Assembly: GCA_016719785.1 (NCBI GenBank)
Contig: JADJYJ010000006.1
Span: forward strand, 124,001-188,000
DNA: 64,000 nucleotides
Direction of reading: 5' to 3'
From: Candidatus Amarolinea dominans
GTDB lineage: Bacteria; Chloroflexota; Anaerolineae; SSC4; Amarolineaceae
Within the stretch, counting starts at the first letter, position 1. Every line of letters begins with the position of its first letter. Shown here piece after piece: positions 8,163 through 16,266 of this stretch. A program made the translations under genes and the position numbers. The notes beneath the pieces were generated by a model, which was given only the letters and a program-made list of their open reading frames with translations, ran no database searches and was not told the origin of the DNA.

Positions 8163-8992
8163 GCTGCACCTCCGACCGCGGGCGCAGGCGTGCCAGGCCG
8201 CACGGCGTTCATCAATTCCTCCTGCGCCTGGCGTCCCAGGTAGGCTTCGATCACCTGGGGGTTCTTGCGCACGGCGCCAGGGTCGCCTTCGGCAATCTTC
8301 TGTCCGTAGTGCAGCACGGTGATATATTCGGAAATGCCCATGACGACGCGCATATCATGCTCGATCAAGAGGACGGTGATGCCCAGTTCATCGCGCAGGC
8401 GCCGAAAGAGGCCCATGGCCGCCTCTGACTCACTGGGGTTCATGCCGGCCGTTGGTTCGTCCAACAGGATCAGCTTTGGCTCGGCGGCCAGGGCCCGGGC
8501 AATCTCGATGCGGCGTTGGGCGCCATAGGGTAGATTCTTGGCCAGTTCATCGCCAACGCCTTTGAGACCTACGAAGCCCAGGAGGTCTCGCGCCTTCTCG
8601 GTGGCGGCGGCTTCCTGTTTCTTGAATGAGCCACTGCGCAAAACGGCGCCGAAGGCTGTGCTGCGCAGGCGGGTGTGCATGCCAACCAGCAGATTCTCGA
8701 TCACCGTCATGTTGTGAAAGAGGCGGATGTTCTGAAACGTGCGGCAGATGCCGATTTCTGTAATCTGATCGGGGCGCTTGCCGCTGAGGGCATGACCGTC
8801 GAAGATGAACTGGCCTTCGTCCGGTTTGTAGATACCGGTCATGATGTTGAAAAAGGTTGTTTTGCCGGCTCCGTTGGGGCCGATGATACTGGCAATCGCG
8901 CCCTGTTCGATCTTGAAATCCACGCCATCCACGGCCACGAGGCCACCAAAGCGCTTGGTGATGTGTTGAGCTTCCAGTAAGGCCACCTGCAT
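8159..8992 (-). CDS. livG: Branched-chain amino-acid ABC transporter, ATP-binding protein LivG
   Basis: 277-residue ATPase of the LivG type. Walker A is GPNGAGKTT (about residues 38-46), LivG-specific GICRTFQNIRLFHNMTVIEN follows, then signature-like LPYGAQRRIEIARALA (the usual deviant LivG signature), Walker B LILLDEPTAGMNP and LLIEHDMRVVM. A C-terminal tail of about 25 residues extends beyond AYLGRQ and is Ala/Pro-rich. It starts 6 nt after the livM stop with a GGAGG site inside that gap, and its own end overlaps livF. Confidence 0.95.
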   Translation of the reverse strand: MQVALLEAQHITKRFGGLVAVDGVDFKIEQGAIASIIGPNGAGKTTFFNIMTGIYKPDEGQFIFDGHALSGKRPDQITEIGICRTFQNIRLFHNMTVIENLLVGMHTRLRSTAFGAVLRSGSFKKQEAAATEKARDLLGFVGLKGVGDELAKNLPYGAQRRIEIARALAAEPKLILLDEPTAGMNPSESEAAMGLFRRLRDELGITVLLIEHDMRVVMGISEYITVLHYGQKIAEGDPGAVRKNPQVIEAYLGRQAQEELMNAVRPGTPAPAVGGAA

Positions 8993-8998
8993 CCTCCT

Positions 8999-10405
8999 TT
9001 ACGCGGCTGCGTCTGCCAGTGGGGCCGATTCATCCAGGTCCAACACCGGGCCTGCGTCGCCGTCTCCATGCTCCTTCAGCTCCATGCTGCGGCGCTTCGA
9101 TGGCAGGATGCCGGCGGGGCGGAAGATCATCATCAAGATGAGGATGATGCCAAAGACCAGCTTCTGGTAGCGTGCCGGATCGAGTTGACTCGGCAACTGC
9201 GCCCAGGGCAGGCCAATCAGCGGAATGACGCCGGCGCCCTGGCGCAGACGGCTTAGTTCCAGGGACAGCGTCTGTAGAAAATCAATGTTGAGCAGCACGA
9301 CCAGGGACGCGCCGAGCACCACGCCCGGAATACTGCCCAGGCCGCCCAGGATGACCATGACCAGGATGGTGATGGATTGCAGCAGGGAGAAGGTTTCCGG
9401 GCTGACGAATGTGCGATTGGCCGCGTAGATCACGCCCATGGCGCCGGCAAACGCGGCGCCGGTGGCGAAGGCGGTCAGCTTGGTGCGGGTCAGCGGGATG
9501 CCCATGGCGATGGCAGCGATTTCATCCTCACGCACGGCCGTCCACGCGCGGCCAAGTTTAGAATCTTCCAGGCGGCGGGCCACGATGATGACGATGATCA
9601 GGACGACCACGGCCAGGAAATAGAAGAACAGGCTGTACATGTCCCCGCGTGTCACCTCGCGCCCCACCAGACCAGACAGGAGGTGGCTGATCGGGCCATT
9701 CAAGAAGAATTCGGGCAGCGGTGGGCGTTGCACCGGGGTGATGCCTTGCGGGCCATTGGTCAGATTGATCGGTTTGTCCAGGTTATTGGCCAGGACGCGA
9801 ATCACTTCACCGAAGCCGAGGGTCACGATGGCAAGGTAATCGCCGCGCAGGCGCAGCACCGGCAGACCGAGCATGATGCCGGCTATGGCGGCCAGGCCAA
9901 TGCCGCCGAAGACAAAGAGCCAGAACAGATTACCGTTCAGCGGGAAACCGGTCTGGGTGGCGGCCGTGCCGGCCACCTCGTGGAGGTGCCAGAGCTGCTG
10001 CGAGCCGAAAATGGCCCAGGAATAGGCGCCGACCGCATAGAACGCGACATACCCCAGGTCGAGCAGGCCGGCAAAGCCCACCACGATGTTGAGGCCCAGG
10101 GCCAGGGCGGCAAACACGCAGACCTGAAAGCCAATTTCAAGCAGGAAGGGGTTACCCGATCCCACCAGGGGTACGAGCAGAAAGAGCAGAACGCCCGCCA
10201 ATGTGAGCTTGGTGCGCTGACCGTTGGGCAGGGAGAAGATGAAGATCACAGACGCCATGAAGAGCAGGCGCCAGAGGAGCGCACGCGGGTTTTGCAGGAG
10301 GAAGAATGTGACCACGGCAATGTAGACGACCGTCAGGATCAACGCCACGGGACCGCGTCTCAGAAAGGCGAAGGGCGACGGTGACGTTTGCTGTGCGTTT
10401 GTCAT
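8999..10405 (-). CDS. livM: Branched-chain amino-acid ABC transporter, permease LivM
   Basis: 468-residue inner-membrane permease of the LivM type. The N-terminal third has several extra hydrophobic helices. The conserved core begins at LNIVVGFAGLLDLGYVAFYAVGA, where the glycines are typical, with LRGDYLAIVTLGFGEVIRVL following. The cytoplasmic coupling stretch WTAVREDEIAAIAMGI and the late ILGGLGSIPGVVLGA segment are also clear. A hydrophilic C-terminal tail rich in Asp/Glu extends about 40 residues past the last helix and is longer than in E. coli LivM. It is preceded by livH with a 17-nt gap and a good GGAGG site. Confidence 0.94.
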   Translation of the reverse strand: MTNAQQTSPSPFAFLRRGPVALILTVVYIAVVTFFLLQNPRALLWRLLFMASVIFIFSLPNGQRTKLTLAGVLLFLLVPLVGSGNPFLLEIGFQVCVFAALALGLNIVVGFAGLLDLGYVAFYAVGAYSWAIFGSQQLWHLHEVAGTAATQTGFPLNGNLFWLFVFGGIGLAAIAGIMLGLPVLRLRGDYLAIVTLGFGEVIRVLANNLDKPINLTNGPQGITPVQRPPLPEFFLNGPISHLLSGLVGREVTRGDMYSLFFYFLAVVVLIIVIIVARRLEDSKLGRAWTAVREDEIAAIAMGIPLTRTKLTAFATGAAFAGAMGVIYAANRTFVSPETFSLLQSITILVMVILGGLGSIPGVVLGASLVVLLNIDFLQTLSLELSRLRQGAGVIPLIGLPWAQLPSQLDPARYQKLVFGIILILMMIFRPAGILPSKRRSMELKEHGDGDAGPVLDLDESAPLADAAA

Positions 10406-10422
10406 ACGTATTTCCTCCTTGC

Positions 10423-11574
10423 TCAGGCCTTCTGCGCCACTTGCTCACCCAGGAGGCCGGAGGGCCGGAAGATGAGAATGATAATGAGAATGCCGAAGGC
10501 GACAATGTCTTTATACTCAGCGCCAAACGCGCCCTTGGTGAAGATAGAAAGGTACGAAGCGCTGACCGATTCGAGCATGCCGAGCACGATACCGCCGAGC
10601 ATGGCGCCGGTGATGTTGCCGATGCCGCCGAGCACTGCGGCCGTGAAGGCCTTGAGACCGGGGAAGAAGCCGACGAAAGGATCAATACGCGTAAACTTGA
10701 GAGCAAAGAGCACGCCCGCGGCTCCGCCCAACGCACCGCCGATGAGAAAGGTCAAGGCGATGATGGCGTTGACGTTGATGCCCATCAGGCTGGCCGTGCG
10801 CTGATCTTGCGCCACCGCGCGGATGGCCTTGCCCACCTTGGTCGCGTTGACCAGGTAATTGAGGCCAATCAGCATCAGCAGCGCCACAACGATCACAATG
10901 ACCGATTTGATCTGCACGTCCATGATGATGGCGCGCTCACCCAGGGGCACCGAAAACAGCTTGATACGCGTGTCGAAATTGCCAAAGGTGGGAAACGAGC
11001 GATAGAACTGACCACTGGTGATGCTTTGGATGAAGCGCATGGCGTCCTGCAGGAAGAAACTGACACCGATGGCCGAAATGAGCGGCACCAGGCGCGGGGC
11101 GTTGCGCAGCGGTCGGTAGGCCACACGCTCGATACTCACCGCCAGCAGCCCGGCTATCACCATGCCCAGCACGATGGCCACAATGACAAAGGCGTAGCTG
11201 GTCAGCACGGGAGCACCCTGTAAGGCGCCACGGCCCTTGAGAAACAATAAAAATTCCACCCCTGCAAAGGCGCCGAACATAAAAATTTCGCCGTGTGCAA
11301 AGTTGATGAATTCGAGAACACCGTACACCATCGTGTAACCCAGGGCAATGGTGGCGTACACAAAGCCGAGCACGACGCCATCCAGGATGACTTGGGGAAG
11401 AATCAAGAGAGTGAGCTGCAGGATGTCCTGGTCAGGGCGCGTTCCCCTGAGGAGAAACGCGACCGACACGACAAACAGAGAGACGACAAGGCTAGTGCCG
11501 AGCACGAAGACCAGCATTTGGCCGAGGGGGCGCAGGATTTCGCGCAACGTCGTGTTTTGGAGCAATCGTTGCAT
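10423..11574 (-). CDS. livH: Branched-chain amino-acid ABC transporter, permease LivH
   Basis: 383-residue permease of the LivH type. I place the start at the ATG at 11574 rather than the in-frame ATG at 11658, because AAGGAT lies about 7 nt upstream and the extra 28 residues would be charged and overlap a palindrome. The N-terminus adds one or two helices (LGQMLVFVLGTSLVVSLFVV) before the conserved core with YATIALGYTMVYGVLEFINF, EIFMFGAFAG, the coupling loop RAVAQDQRTASLMGINVNA and AAVLGGIGNITGAMLGG. LivH and LivM together form the pore for the ATPases LivG and LivF. Confidence 0.94.
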   Translation of the reverse strand: MQRLLQNTTLREILRPLGQMLVFVLGTSLVVSLFVVSVAFLLRGTRPDQDILQLTLLILPQVILDGVVLGFVYATIALGYTMVYGVLEFINFAHGEIFMFGAFAGVEFLLFLKGRGALQGAPVLTSYAFVIVAIVLGMVIAGLLAVSIERVAYRPLRNAPRLVPLISAIGVSFFLQDAMRFIQSITSGQFYRSFPTFGNFDTRIKLFSVPLGERAIIMDVQIKSVIVIVVALLMLIGLNYLVNATKVGKAIRAVAQDQRTASLMGINVNAIIALTFLIGGALGGAAGVLFALKFTRIDPFVGFFPGLKAFTAAVLGGIGNITGAMLGGIVLGMLESVSASYLSIFTKGAFGAEYKDIVAFGILIIILIFRPSGLLGEQVAQKA

Positions 11575-11603
11575 GGGCGCATCCTTTTCTGAAAGAGTGT
11601 TTA

Positions 11604-11631
11604 GCCTCTCGCCAGCATGCTGGCGAGAGGC
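11604..11631 (-). terminator. 28-nt perfect palindrome between binding protein and livH
   Basis: Perfect palindrome (14 bases plus their complement, centre CATG), located 130 nt after the stop of the double binding protein and 30 nt before livH. Such intergenic hairpins commonly protect the binding-protein transcript and reduce read-through to the permeases. That role is inferred here from position. Confidence 0.55.
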
Positions 11632-11760
11632 CCTAGACGAGCGTTTGCGCAACGCCATCCGAGCGTAACGGTCGGCTCACGATGGTCATAGGGCGGAAGC
11701 CGGGTGGCCGGTTGCGTACAAACTTGCAACTCGGCCTCCCGGCCCCGCAGGCTGTCAGAC

Positions 11761-14160
11761 TTACTTGGCGGGCGGTGCGATGTCCAGCGTCTGTGCGACG
11801 GTGTTATCGCCCCACTTGGCCGCATCGGACGACTTGACCTGGATGACGAAGTACTTGGCCGAAGCCAGATCGCCCAGGTTATTGAAGCTCAGGTCGCCGG
11901 TGATGCCCTTGAAACCGGCGGTCGCACGCACGGCCGCGGTCACATTGGCGCGGGTGGGCTTGGCCTTAGCCGCAGTCGCGGCGGTTTCGATACTCTTGAG
12001 GCAGATGCCCATCGAGTCGTAGGCCTGGGCGCTGAAGGGTTCGGGGTTGGCGCTAAACTTGGCCTTGTAGTCGGCAATGAACTTGGCCGTGGCCGGGTAG
12101 ACATTGGCCGGGCCGGCAACGGTGCTGTAGTACATGCCCACCACCGACTCGCCGCCCAGGTTGACCAGTTCGGAACTGTCCATGCCGTCAGGTCCCATGA
12201 ACACCGACTTGACGCCCTTGTCCCGTGACTGCTTGAAGAAGATACCGGCTTGCGGATAGAGACCGCCAAAGTAGACCAGGTCGGGTGCATTGGCCACGAT
12301 CGGGGTAATCAGGCTGTCGAAGTTCGCCTGCTCTTCCGTGCCCTCGAAGCCCAGCACCTTGATGCCGTCCTTCTCCGCGGCCTGGCGGAAGAACTCCGCC
12401 ACGCCCTGGCCGTAGGCCGTCTTGTCATGTATGATGTAGGCGGTCTTGATCTTCAGGGTGTTGAGTGCGAACTGCTCGCCCACCACGCCCTGCACGTCGT
12501 CACGACCGACGATGCGGTTCACTTCGACGTAACCACGGTCCGTCACCTTCGGGTTCGTGTTGGCCGGACTCACCATCGCTAACTGTGCGGTGTGATACTC
12601 CTCGGAACTTGGAATGGCAACGCCTGAGTTCAGGTGACCCACCACGCACAGGATGTCAGGGTCGGCCACGATGTTCTTGGCATTGGCAACGCCCGTGTCT
12701 GGCGTCGCCTGGTCGTCGAAGGGCACCAACTGCACCTCGAAGCCCATCCCCTTCAGGGATCCGCCTAACTGCTCCAGCGCCAACTGCGCGCCGTTCTTGA
12801 TCGCCACACCCAGCACTGACTGCGGCCCGCTCAACGGACTCTGCGTCGCAACCTTGACCATGCCGCTCAGCTTAGGCGCCGCGGGTGCAGCACCCGGCGG
12901 TGCGATGTCCAGCGTCTGTGCGACGGCGTTATCGCCCCACTTGGCCGCATCGGACGACTTGACCTGGATGACGAAGTACTTGGCCGAAGCCAGGTCGCCC
13001 AGGCTGTTGAAGCTCAGGTCACCGGTGATGCCCTTGAAACCGGCCGTGGCGCGCACGGCGGCGGTCACACTGGCGCGGGTTGGTTTGCCCGTGGCCGCGG
13101 CTGTCTCAATGCCCTTGAGGCAGATGCCCATCGAGTCGTAGGCCTGGGCGCTGAAGGGTTCGGGGTTGGCGCTAAACTTGGCCTTGTAGTCGGCAATGAA
13201 CTTGGCCGTAGCCGGATAGACATTGGCCGGGCCGGCAACGGTGCTGTAGTACATGCCCACCACCGACTCGCCGCCCAGGTTGACCAGTTCGGAACTGTCC
13301 ATGCCGTCAGGTCCCATGAACACCGACTTGACGCCCTTGTCCCGTGACTGCTTGAAGAAGATACCGGCTTGCGGATAGAGACCCCCAAAGTAGACCAGGT
13401 CGGGTGCATTGGCCACGATCGGGGTAATCAGGCTGTCGAAGTTCGCCTGCTCTTCCGTGCCCTCGAAGCCCAGCACCTTGATGCCGTCCTTCTCCGCGGC
13501 CTGGCGGAAGAACTCCGCCACGCCCTGGCCGTAGGCCGTCTTGTCATGTATGATGTAGGCGGTCTTGATCTTCAGGGTGTTGAGTGCGAACTGCTCGCCC
13601 ACCACGCCCTGCACGTCGTCACGACCGACGATGCGGTTCACTTCGACGTAACCACGATCGGTTACCTTCGGGTTCGTGTTGGCCGGACTCACCATGGCCA
13701 ACTGTGCCGTGTGATACTCTTCCGAACTCGGAATCGCAACGCCTGAGTTCAGGTGTCCCACCACGCACAGGATGTCCGGGTCGGCCACGATGTTCTTGGC
13801 ATTGGCTACGCCCGTGTCCGGCGTCGCCTGGTCGTCGAACGGCACCAACTGCACCTCGAAGCCCATCCCCTTCAGGGATCCGCCTAACTGCTCCAACGCC
13901 AACTGCGCGCCGTTCTTGATCGCCACACCCAGCACTGACTGCGGTCCGCTCAACGGACTCTGCGTCGCAATCTTGATCATGCCGCCGGCAGGTTTGGGGG
14001 CGTCGGTGGCTTTGGGGGCTTCAGTGGCTTTGGGGGCGTCGGTGGCTTTGGGGGCCGCGGTGGCCGGCGCCGCGGTTGGCGTTGCAGCGCTGCCGCAGGC
14101 TGCCAACAGCACAGAGGCTATCAACAGCACGGCTAGTAGACTATACACTCGCTTGGACAT
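11761..14160 (-). CDS. Double branched-chain amino-acid binding lipoprotein (two Peripla_BP_6 domains in one chain)
   Basis: 799-residue exported lipoprotein. The signal ends SVLLAAC (Cys22) and is followed by a repetitive APKATDAPKATE linker. Two complete Leu/Ile/Val-binding domains follow. Each starts with K(I/V)ATQSPLSGPQSVLGVAI and contains the typical VVGHLNSGVAIPSSEEY, LAMVSPANTNPKVTDRG and VGEQFALNTLKIKTAYIIHD segments. The copies are almost identical and are offset by exactly 1,119 bp (373 codons), joined by a short Pro/Ala linker. A normal member has a single domain of about 370 residues. It heads the livHMGF operon behind a strong promoter. A very recent in-frame tandem duplication is the simplest explanation; an assembly artefact is less likely because the copies differ at scattered positions. 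Confidence 0.93.
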   Translation of the reverse strand: MSKRVYSLLAVLLIASVLLAACGSAATPTAAPATAAPKATDAPKATEAPKATDAPKPAGGMIKIATQSPLSGPQSVLGVAIKNGAQLALEQLGGSLKGMGFEVQLVPFDDQATPDTGVANAKNIVADPDILCVVGHLNSGVAIPSSEEYHTAQLAMVSPANTNPKVTDRGYVEVNRIVGRDDVQGVVGEQFALNTLKIKTAYIIHDKTAYGQGVAEFFRQAAEKDGIKVLGFEGTEEQANFDSLITPIVANAPDLVYFGGLYPQAGIFFKQSRDKGVKSVFMGPDGMDSSELVNLGGESVVGMYYSTVAGPANVYPATAKFIADYKAKFSANPEPFSAQAYDSMGICLKGIETAAATGKPTRASVTAAVRATAGFKGITGDLSFNSLGDLASAKYFVIQVKSSDAAKWGDNAVAQTLDIAPPGAAPAAPKLSGMVKVATQSPLSGPQSVLGVAIKNGAQLALEQLGGSLKGMGFEVQLVPFDDQATPDTGVANAKNIVADPDILCVVGHLNSGVAIPSSEEYHTAQLAMVSPANTNPKVTDRGYVEVNRIVGRDDVQGVVGEQFALNTLKIKTAYIIHDKTAYGQGVAEFFRQAAEKDGIKVLGFEGTEEQANFDSLITPIVANAPDLVYFGGLYPQAGIFFKQSRDKGVKSVFMGPDGMDSSELVNLGGESVVGMYYSTVAGPANVYPATAKFIADYKAKFSANPEPFSAQAYDSMGICLKSIETAATAAKAKPTRANVTAAVRATAGFKGITGDLSFNNLGDLASAKYFVIQVKSSDAAKWGDNTVAQTLDIAPPAK
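11790..14009. repeat. Tandem 1.1-kb intragenic duplication, offset 1,119 bp
   Basis: Copy 1 is roughly 12909-14009 and copy 2 roughly 11790-12890. Matching landmarks at 12001/13120 and 12421/13540 give the same offset of 1,119 bp. Differences are mostly synonymous third-position changes, concentrated towards the ends of each copy. Confidence 0.9.
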
Positions 14161-14415
14161 ACGTTCTCCTCCTGACTACAACTGACTCAACTGGCATATT
14201 TAGTGGGCACCTGCCCAGATAATGGCGATATTATCGTAGAAAACGGGCAACGTATCAGGAATCACTTAGACGATGGGTAGGCCGAGGCATAACGGCCAAT
14301 GACAGGGGAGTTGATCCAAGTCGTTAGCGCCATCTCCACGCGCCGATGCGCAAAATCCTATGGCTAACGACAGAAAAAACAAAAGCGATGCTGCCTTGCG
14401 CGGGAATGAAGATTG
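14161..14415 (-). promoter_or_regulatory. Long 5' leader of the branched-chain amino-acid operon
   Basis: If transcription starts a few bases after the promoter at 14422-14450, the leader of the binding-protein gene is about 255 nt. It contains a 9-bp inverted repeat GTCGTTAGC/GCTAACGAC (14320-14328 with 14363-14371) and a smaller GATAAT/ATTATC repeat near 14219-14237. A GGAGGAG site lies just before the ATG. I do not recognise a known riboswitch class. The rest of the 14161-14643 gap holds two divergent promoters and a dispersed 33-bp repeat. Confidence 0.4.
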
Positions 14416-14421
14416 GGCACG

Positions 14422-14450
14422 ATTATAGGAGAGGGTGTCAATTTTGTCAA
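14422..14450 (-). promoter_or_regulatory. Consensus sigma-70 promoter for the liv operon
   Basis: On the minus strand, TTGACA (14445-14450) and TATAAT (14422-14427) are separated by exactly 17 bp, a perfect match to the vegetative consensus. It points towards the double binding-protein gene. Confidence 0.8.
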
Positions 14451-14541
14451 ACACCTGTTGGAAGGGAAAAATCCCAAGAGCGCCTTGCGCGGCGCCGCAA
14501 GCGGGCACGAATTGCGCCTGTTTCGTTAGGCGGAAAAGTAG

Positions 14542-14574
14542 GGGCATGGCCTTGCGCCTGCCCGCGTGGGCGAC
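14542..14574. repeat. Dispersed 33-bp repeat, copy 1
   Basis: A 33-bp sequence beginning GGGCATGGCCTTGCGCCTGC is identical to the reverse complement of 39997-40029. Both copies lie in intergenic DNA. Copy 1 ends 3 bp before the -35 box of the downstream plus-strand promoter. Confidence 0.75.
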
Positions 14575-14577
14575 GGC

Positions 14578-14606
14578 TTGAAAATTCGCCGCGGCAATGG
14601 TATAAT
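14578..14606 (+). promoter_or_regulatory. Sigma-70 promoter for the small membrane protein and EamA genes
   Basis: TTGAAA (14578-14583) and TATAAT (14601-14606) with a 17-bp spacer. It fires divergently from the liv promoter and would give a leader of about 30 nt before the ATG at 14644. Confidence 0.75.
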
Positions 14607-14643
14607 GCCGACCATATCATCAATCCAGGAGGATTAGCGAAGA

Positions 14644-14769
14644 ATGACTCGAAAATCAAACAACACCCCCAAACGTGATTGGCGCCAGGTCGTGCTGATC
14701 ATTCTCAGCCTGTTTCTCATTTTGACCATGGCGCTTGGTTATGTGTTGCCGTATCTACTGCCGCAATAG
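14644..14769 (+). CDS. 41-residue single-pass membrane protein
   Basis: A short ORF with an ideal AGGAGG site 9 nt before its ATG and a near-consensus promoter just upstream. The first 14 residues are polar and basic (MTRKSNNTPKRDWRQ), followed by one hydrophobic helix (VVLIILSLFLILTMALGYVL) and the tail PYLLPQ. This arrangement predicts a cytoplasmic N-terminus and a single membrane span. It lies 21 nt before an EamA-family transporter and is probably co-transcribed with it. I do not recognise a named family. The strong expression signals argue that it is real. Confidence 0.65.
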   Translation: MTRKSNNTPKRDWRQVVLIILSLFLILTMALGYVLPYLLPQ

Positions 14770-14790
14770 CGCGGCGTCAGCACGGGGTGC

Positions 14791-15693
14791 ATGTGGCAAC
14801 TGCCCCTGGCCCAATGCTTCAGGCGACGCCGGTGTGGCCGCGTGACCGAACAACGTCAGGGCCTGTTCCTGGTCGCGCTGGCCGTTTTTTTCTTCTCCAC
14901 CAGCCCCGTCCTGGTACGCTGGGCGGCTCCGCTCAGCGCGTATGAGATTGCCACGGGGCGCCTGTTGGTGGCCAGCCTGGCCGTGTTGACGTTGGCGCGG
15001 CTGCAGCAGCAGCCCCTGCGCGTGGCACGCGGTGATTGGGGACGCTTCGCTGTTTTCGGGTTGATCACCGCGCTTCATTTCCTGTTCTACATCGCCTCGC
15101 TCACCTACACCACCATTGCCCATTCGCTGGCCATCGTCTACACCGCGCCCATCTTCGTCAGCCTGGCCTCGGCCTGGTTCTTGAACGAACCGATGCCGCG
15201 GCGCAAATGGGGCGGGGTGGCGCTGGCGGTGGTTGGCGTTGCCATCTTAGCCAGCTTCGAGCCGACCTGGAACACACGGATGGCCTTTGGCGATCTGCTG
15301 GCGCTTGGCTCGGCCATCACCTTCGGGCTTTACTCGGTGGCCGGACGTTCACAACGCGCCGCGTATCCCCTGTTGACCTACGCCGGCCTGGTCTACGGCC
15401 TGGCTGCCGTCTGGGCCTTGCCGGCCGCGGTACTCAGTTTCAACCCGGCCGCGTACGGCTGGCAGCAAGTCCTGGCGGTCATCGGTTTGGGCATCCTGCC
15501 GCTGGGAATCGGGCACACGCTCTACAACGCGGCCCTGCGCCGCATGCACGCCACCTACGCCAACCTGGTCGCCACGCAAGAAATTACCGGTGGTGTCCTG
15601 CTGGGCGTTTTGCTCCTGGGCGAAATTCCCAGCCCTGCCAGCCTCATCGGTGCGCTGGTGACGCTGGCGGGCATCGCCTTTGTCATTCTGTAA
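14791..15693 (+). CDS. EamA-family (DMT superfamily) permease
   Basis: Up to 300 residues, with ten predicted membrane helices arranged as two EamA repeats (about residues 25-150 and 165-300). Typical features are VLVRWAAPLSAYEIATGR near the start, AHSLAIVYTAPIFVSLASAW, and in the second half the VVATQEI-like segment LVATQEITGGVLLGVLLLGE. Members export or import metabolites such as amino acids or nucleotides; the substrate is not inferable. The ATG at 14791 lacks a clear ribosome site. An in-frame GTG at about 14842 gives the more usual N-terminus (VTEQRQGLFLVALAVFFF), so the start is uncertain. It follows the 41-residue membrane protein. Confidence 0.88.
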   Translation: MWQLPLAQCFRRRRCGRVTEQRQGLFLVALAVFFFSTSPVLVRWAAPLSAYEIATGRLLVASLAVLTLARLQQQPLRVARGDWGRFAVFGLITALHFLFYIASLTYTTIAHSLAIVYTAPIFVSLASAWFLNEPMPRRKWGGVALAVVGVAILASFEPTWNTRMAFGDLLALGSAITFGLYSVAGRSQRAAYPLLTYAGLVYGLAAVWALPAAVLSFNPAAYGWQQVLAVIGLGILPLGIGHTLYNAALRRMHATYANLVATQEITGGVLLGVLLLGEIPSPASLIGALVTLAGIAFVIL

Positions 15694-15706
15694 CGCTGGA
15701 GTGAAC

Positions 15707-16006
15707 ATGCCGACACGCATTGACTGTCGTTATTACTATGAGGATTATCACCGGGGTCGTGACGTGCAGGAGTGCCGATTGCCGCAGAGTCGGGAGTCAG
15801 CGGCCTGGAATCCGAACGTGTGTAACTCCTGCCCGGTGCCGGGGATTTTGCGCGCCACGAACACCCGTCATCTGGCGTTGGAGGGTACCATCAAATCCCG
15901 CTTTTTGCTGGGAAACCGCATGACCGTCTTCGCCATTTGCACCCGCCACAAGCAGCAGCTCAGCGATCCCCGCGTATGCCCAGCCTGCGCCAGCGAAAGC
16001 GCTTAG
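15707..16006 (+). CDS. Cys-rich conserved small protein of unknown function
   Basis: 99-residue soluble protein. The ATG at 15707 is chosen because GGAGTG lies 5 nt upstream. The longer frame to 15680 would overlap the transporter stop. Seven cysteines are visible, including the pairs CNSCP and CPAC, and a C-x(4)-H-K motif (CTRHKQQL), suggesting one or two zinc sites. The N-terminus carries an aromatic motif CRYYYEDYHRGRDVQECRL. I do not recognise a named domain. It is close behind the EamA gene (14 nt) and converges with xseB. A role in metal or nucleic-acid binding is only an inference. Confidence 0.72.
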   Translation: MPTRIDCRYYYEDYHRGRDVQECRLPQSRESAAWNPNVCNSCPVPGILRATNTRHLALEGTIKSRFLLGNRMTVFAICTRHKQQLSDPRVCPACASESA

Positions 16007-16032
16007 TGGCCGTTCATGGGAGCCGGTCTGCG

Positions 16033-16266
16033 CTACGCGTCGCGCTCGTTCCAGCCGCTAAAGTCCACGGCGCGCAGCGCGTCAGTGCCAGGTGTGGCCA
16101 CAACCTGGCGCACCCGTAGGTCGGCCTTGTCCAGCCATTCGTTGCACACCGCGGCCAATGACACGCCCTCTTCGTACAGCGCCAGCGACTCCTCCAGCGC
16201 CAAGTCACCCTGTTCCAGCTTACGCACGACTTCATCCAGGCGTTGGAACGCTTCTTCAAATGTCAT
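16033..16266 (-). CDS. xseB: Exodeoxyribonuclease VII small subunit
   Basis: 77-residue XseB. The diagnostic N-terminal half FEEAFQRLDEVVRKLEQGD and LALEESLALYEEGVSLAAVC is complete, a helical hairpin that wraps XseA. The C-terminal third (GTDALRAVDFSGWNERDA) is unrelated to the family core and slightly longer than usual. It overlaps the end of xseA by 11 nt, indicating translational coupling. Several XseB copies bind each XseA to form the single-strand exonuclease used in mismatch repair and DNA damage tolerance. Confidence 0.93.
   Translation of the reverse strand: MTFEEAFQRLDEVVRKLEQGDLALEESLALYEEGVSLAAVCNEWLDKADLRVRQVVATPGTDALRAVDFSGWNERDA

Noticed and set aside
11761..14160. Two separate binding-protein genes
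   Set aside because: The frame is continuous with one signal peptide at the start; the second domain lacks its own signal and ribosome site.
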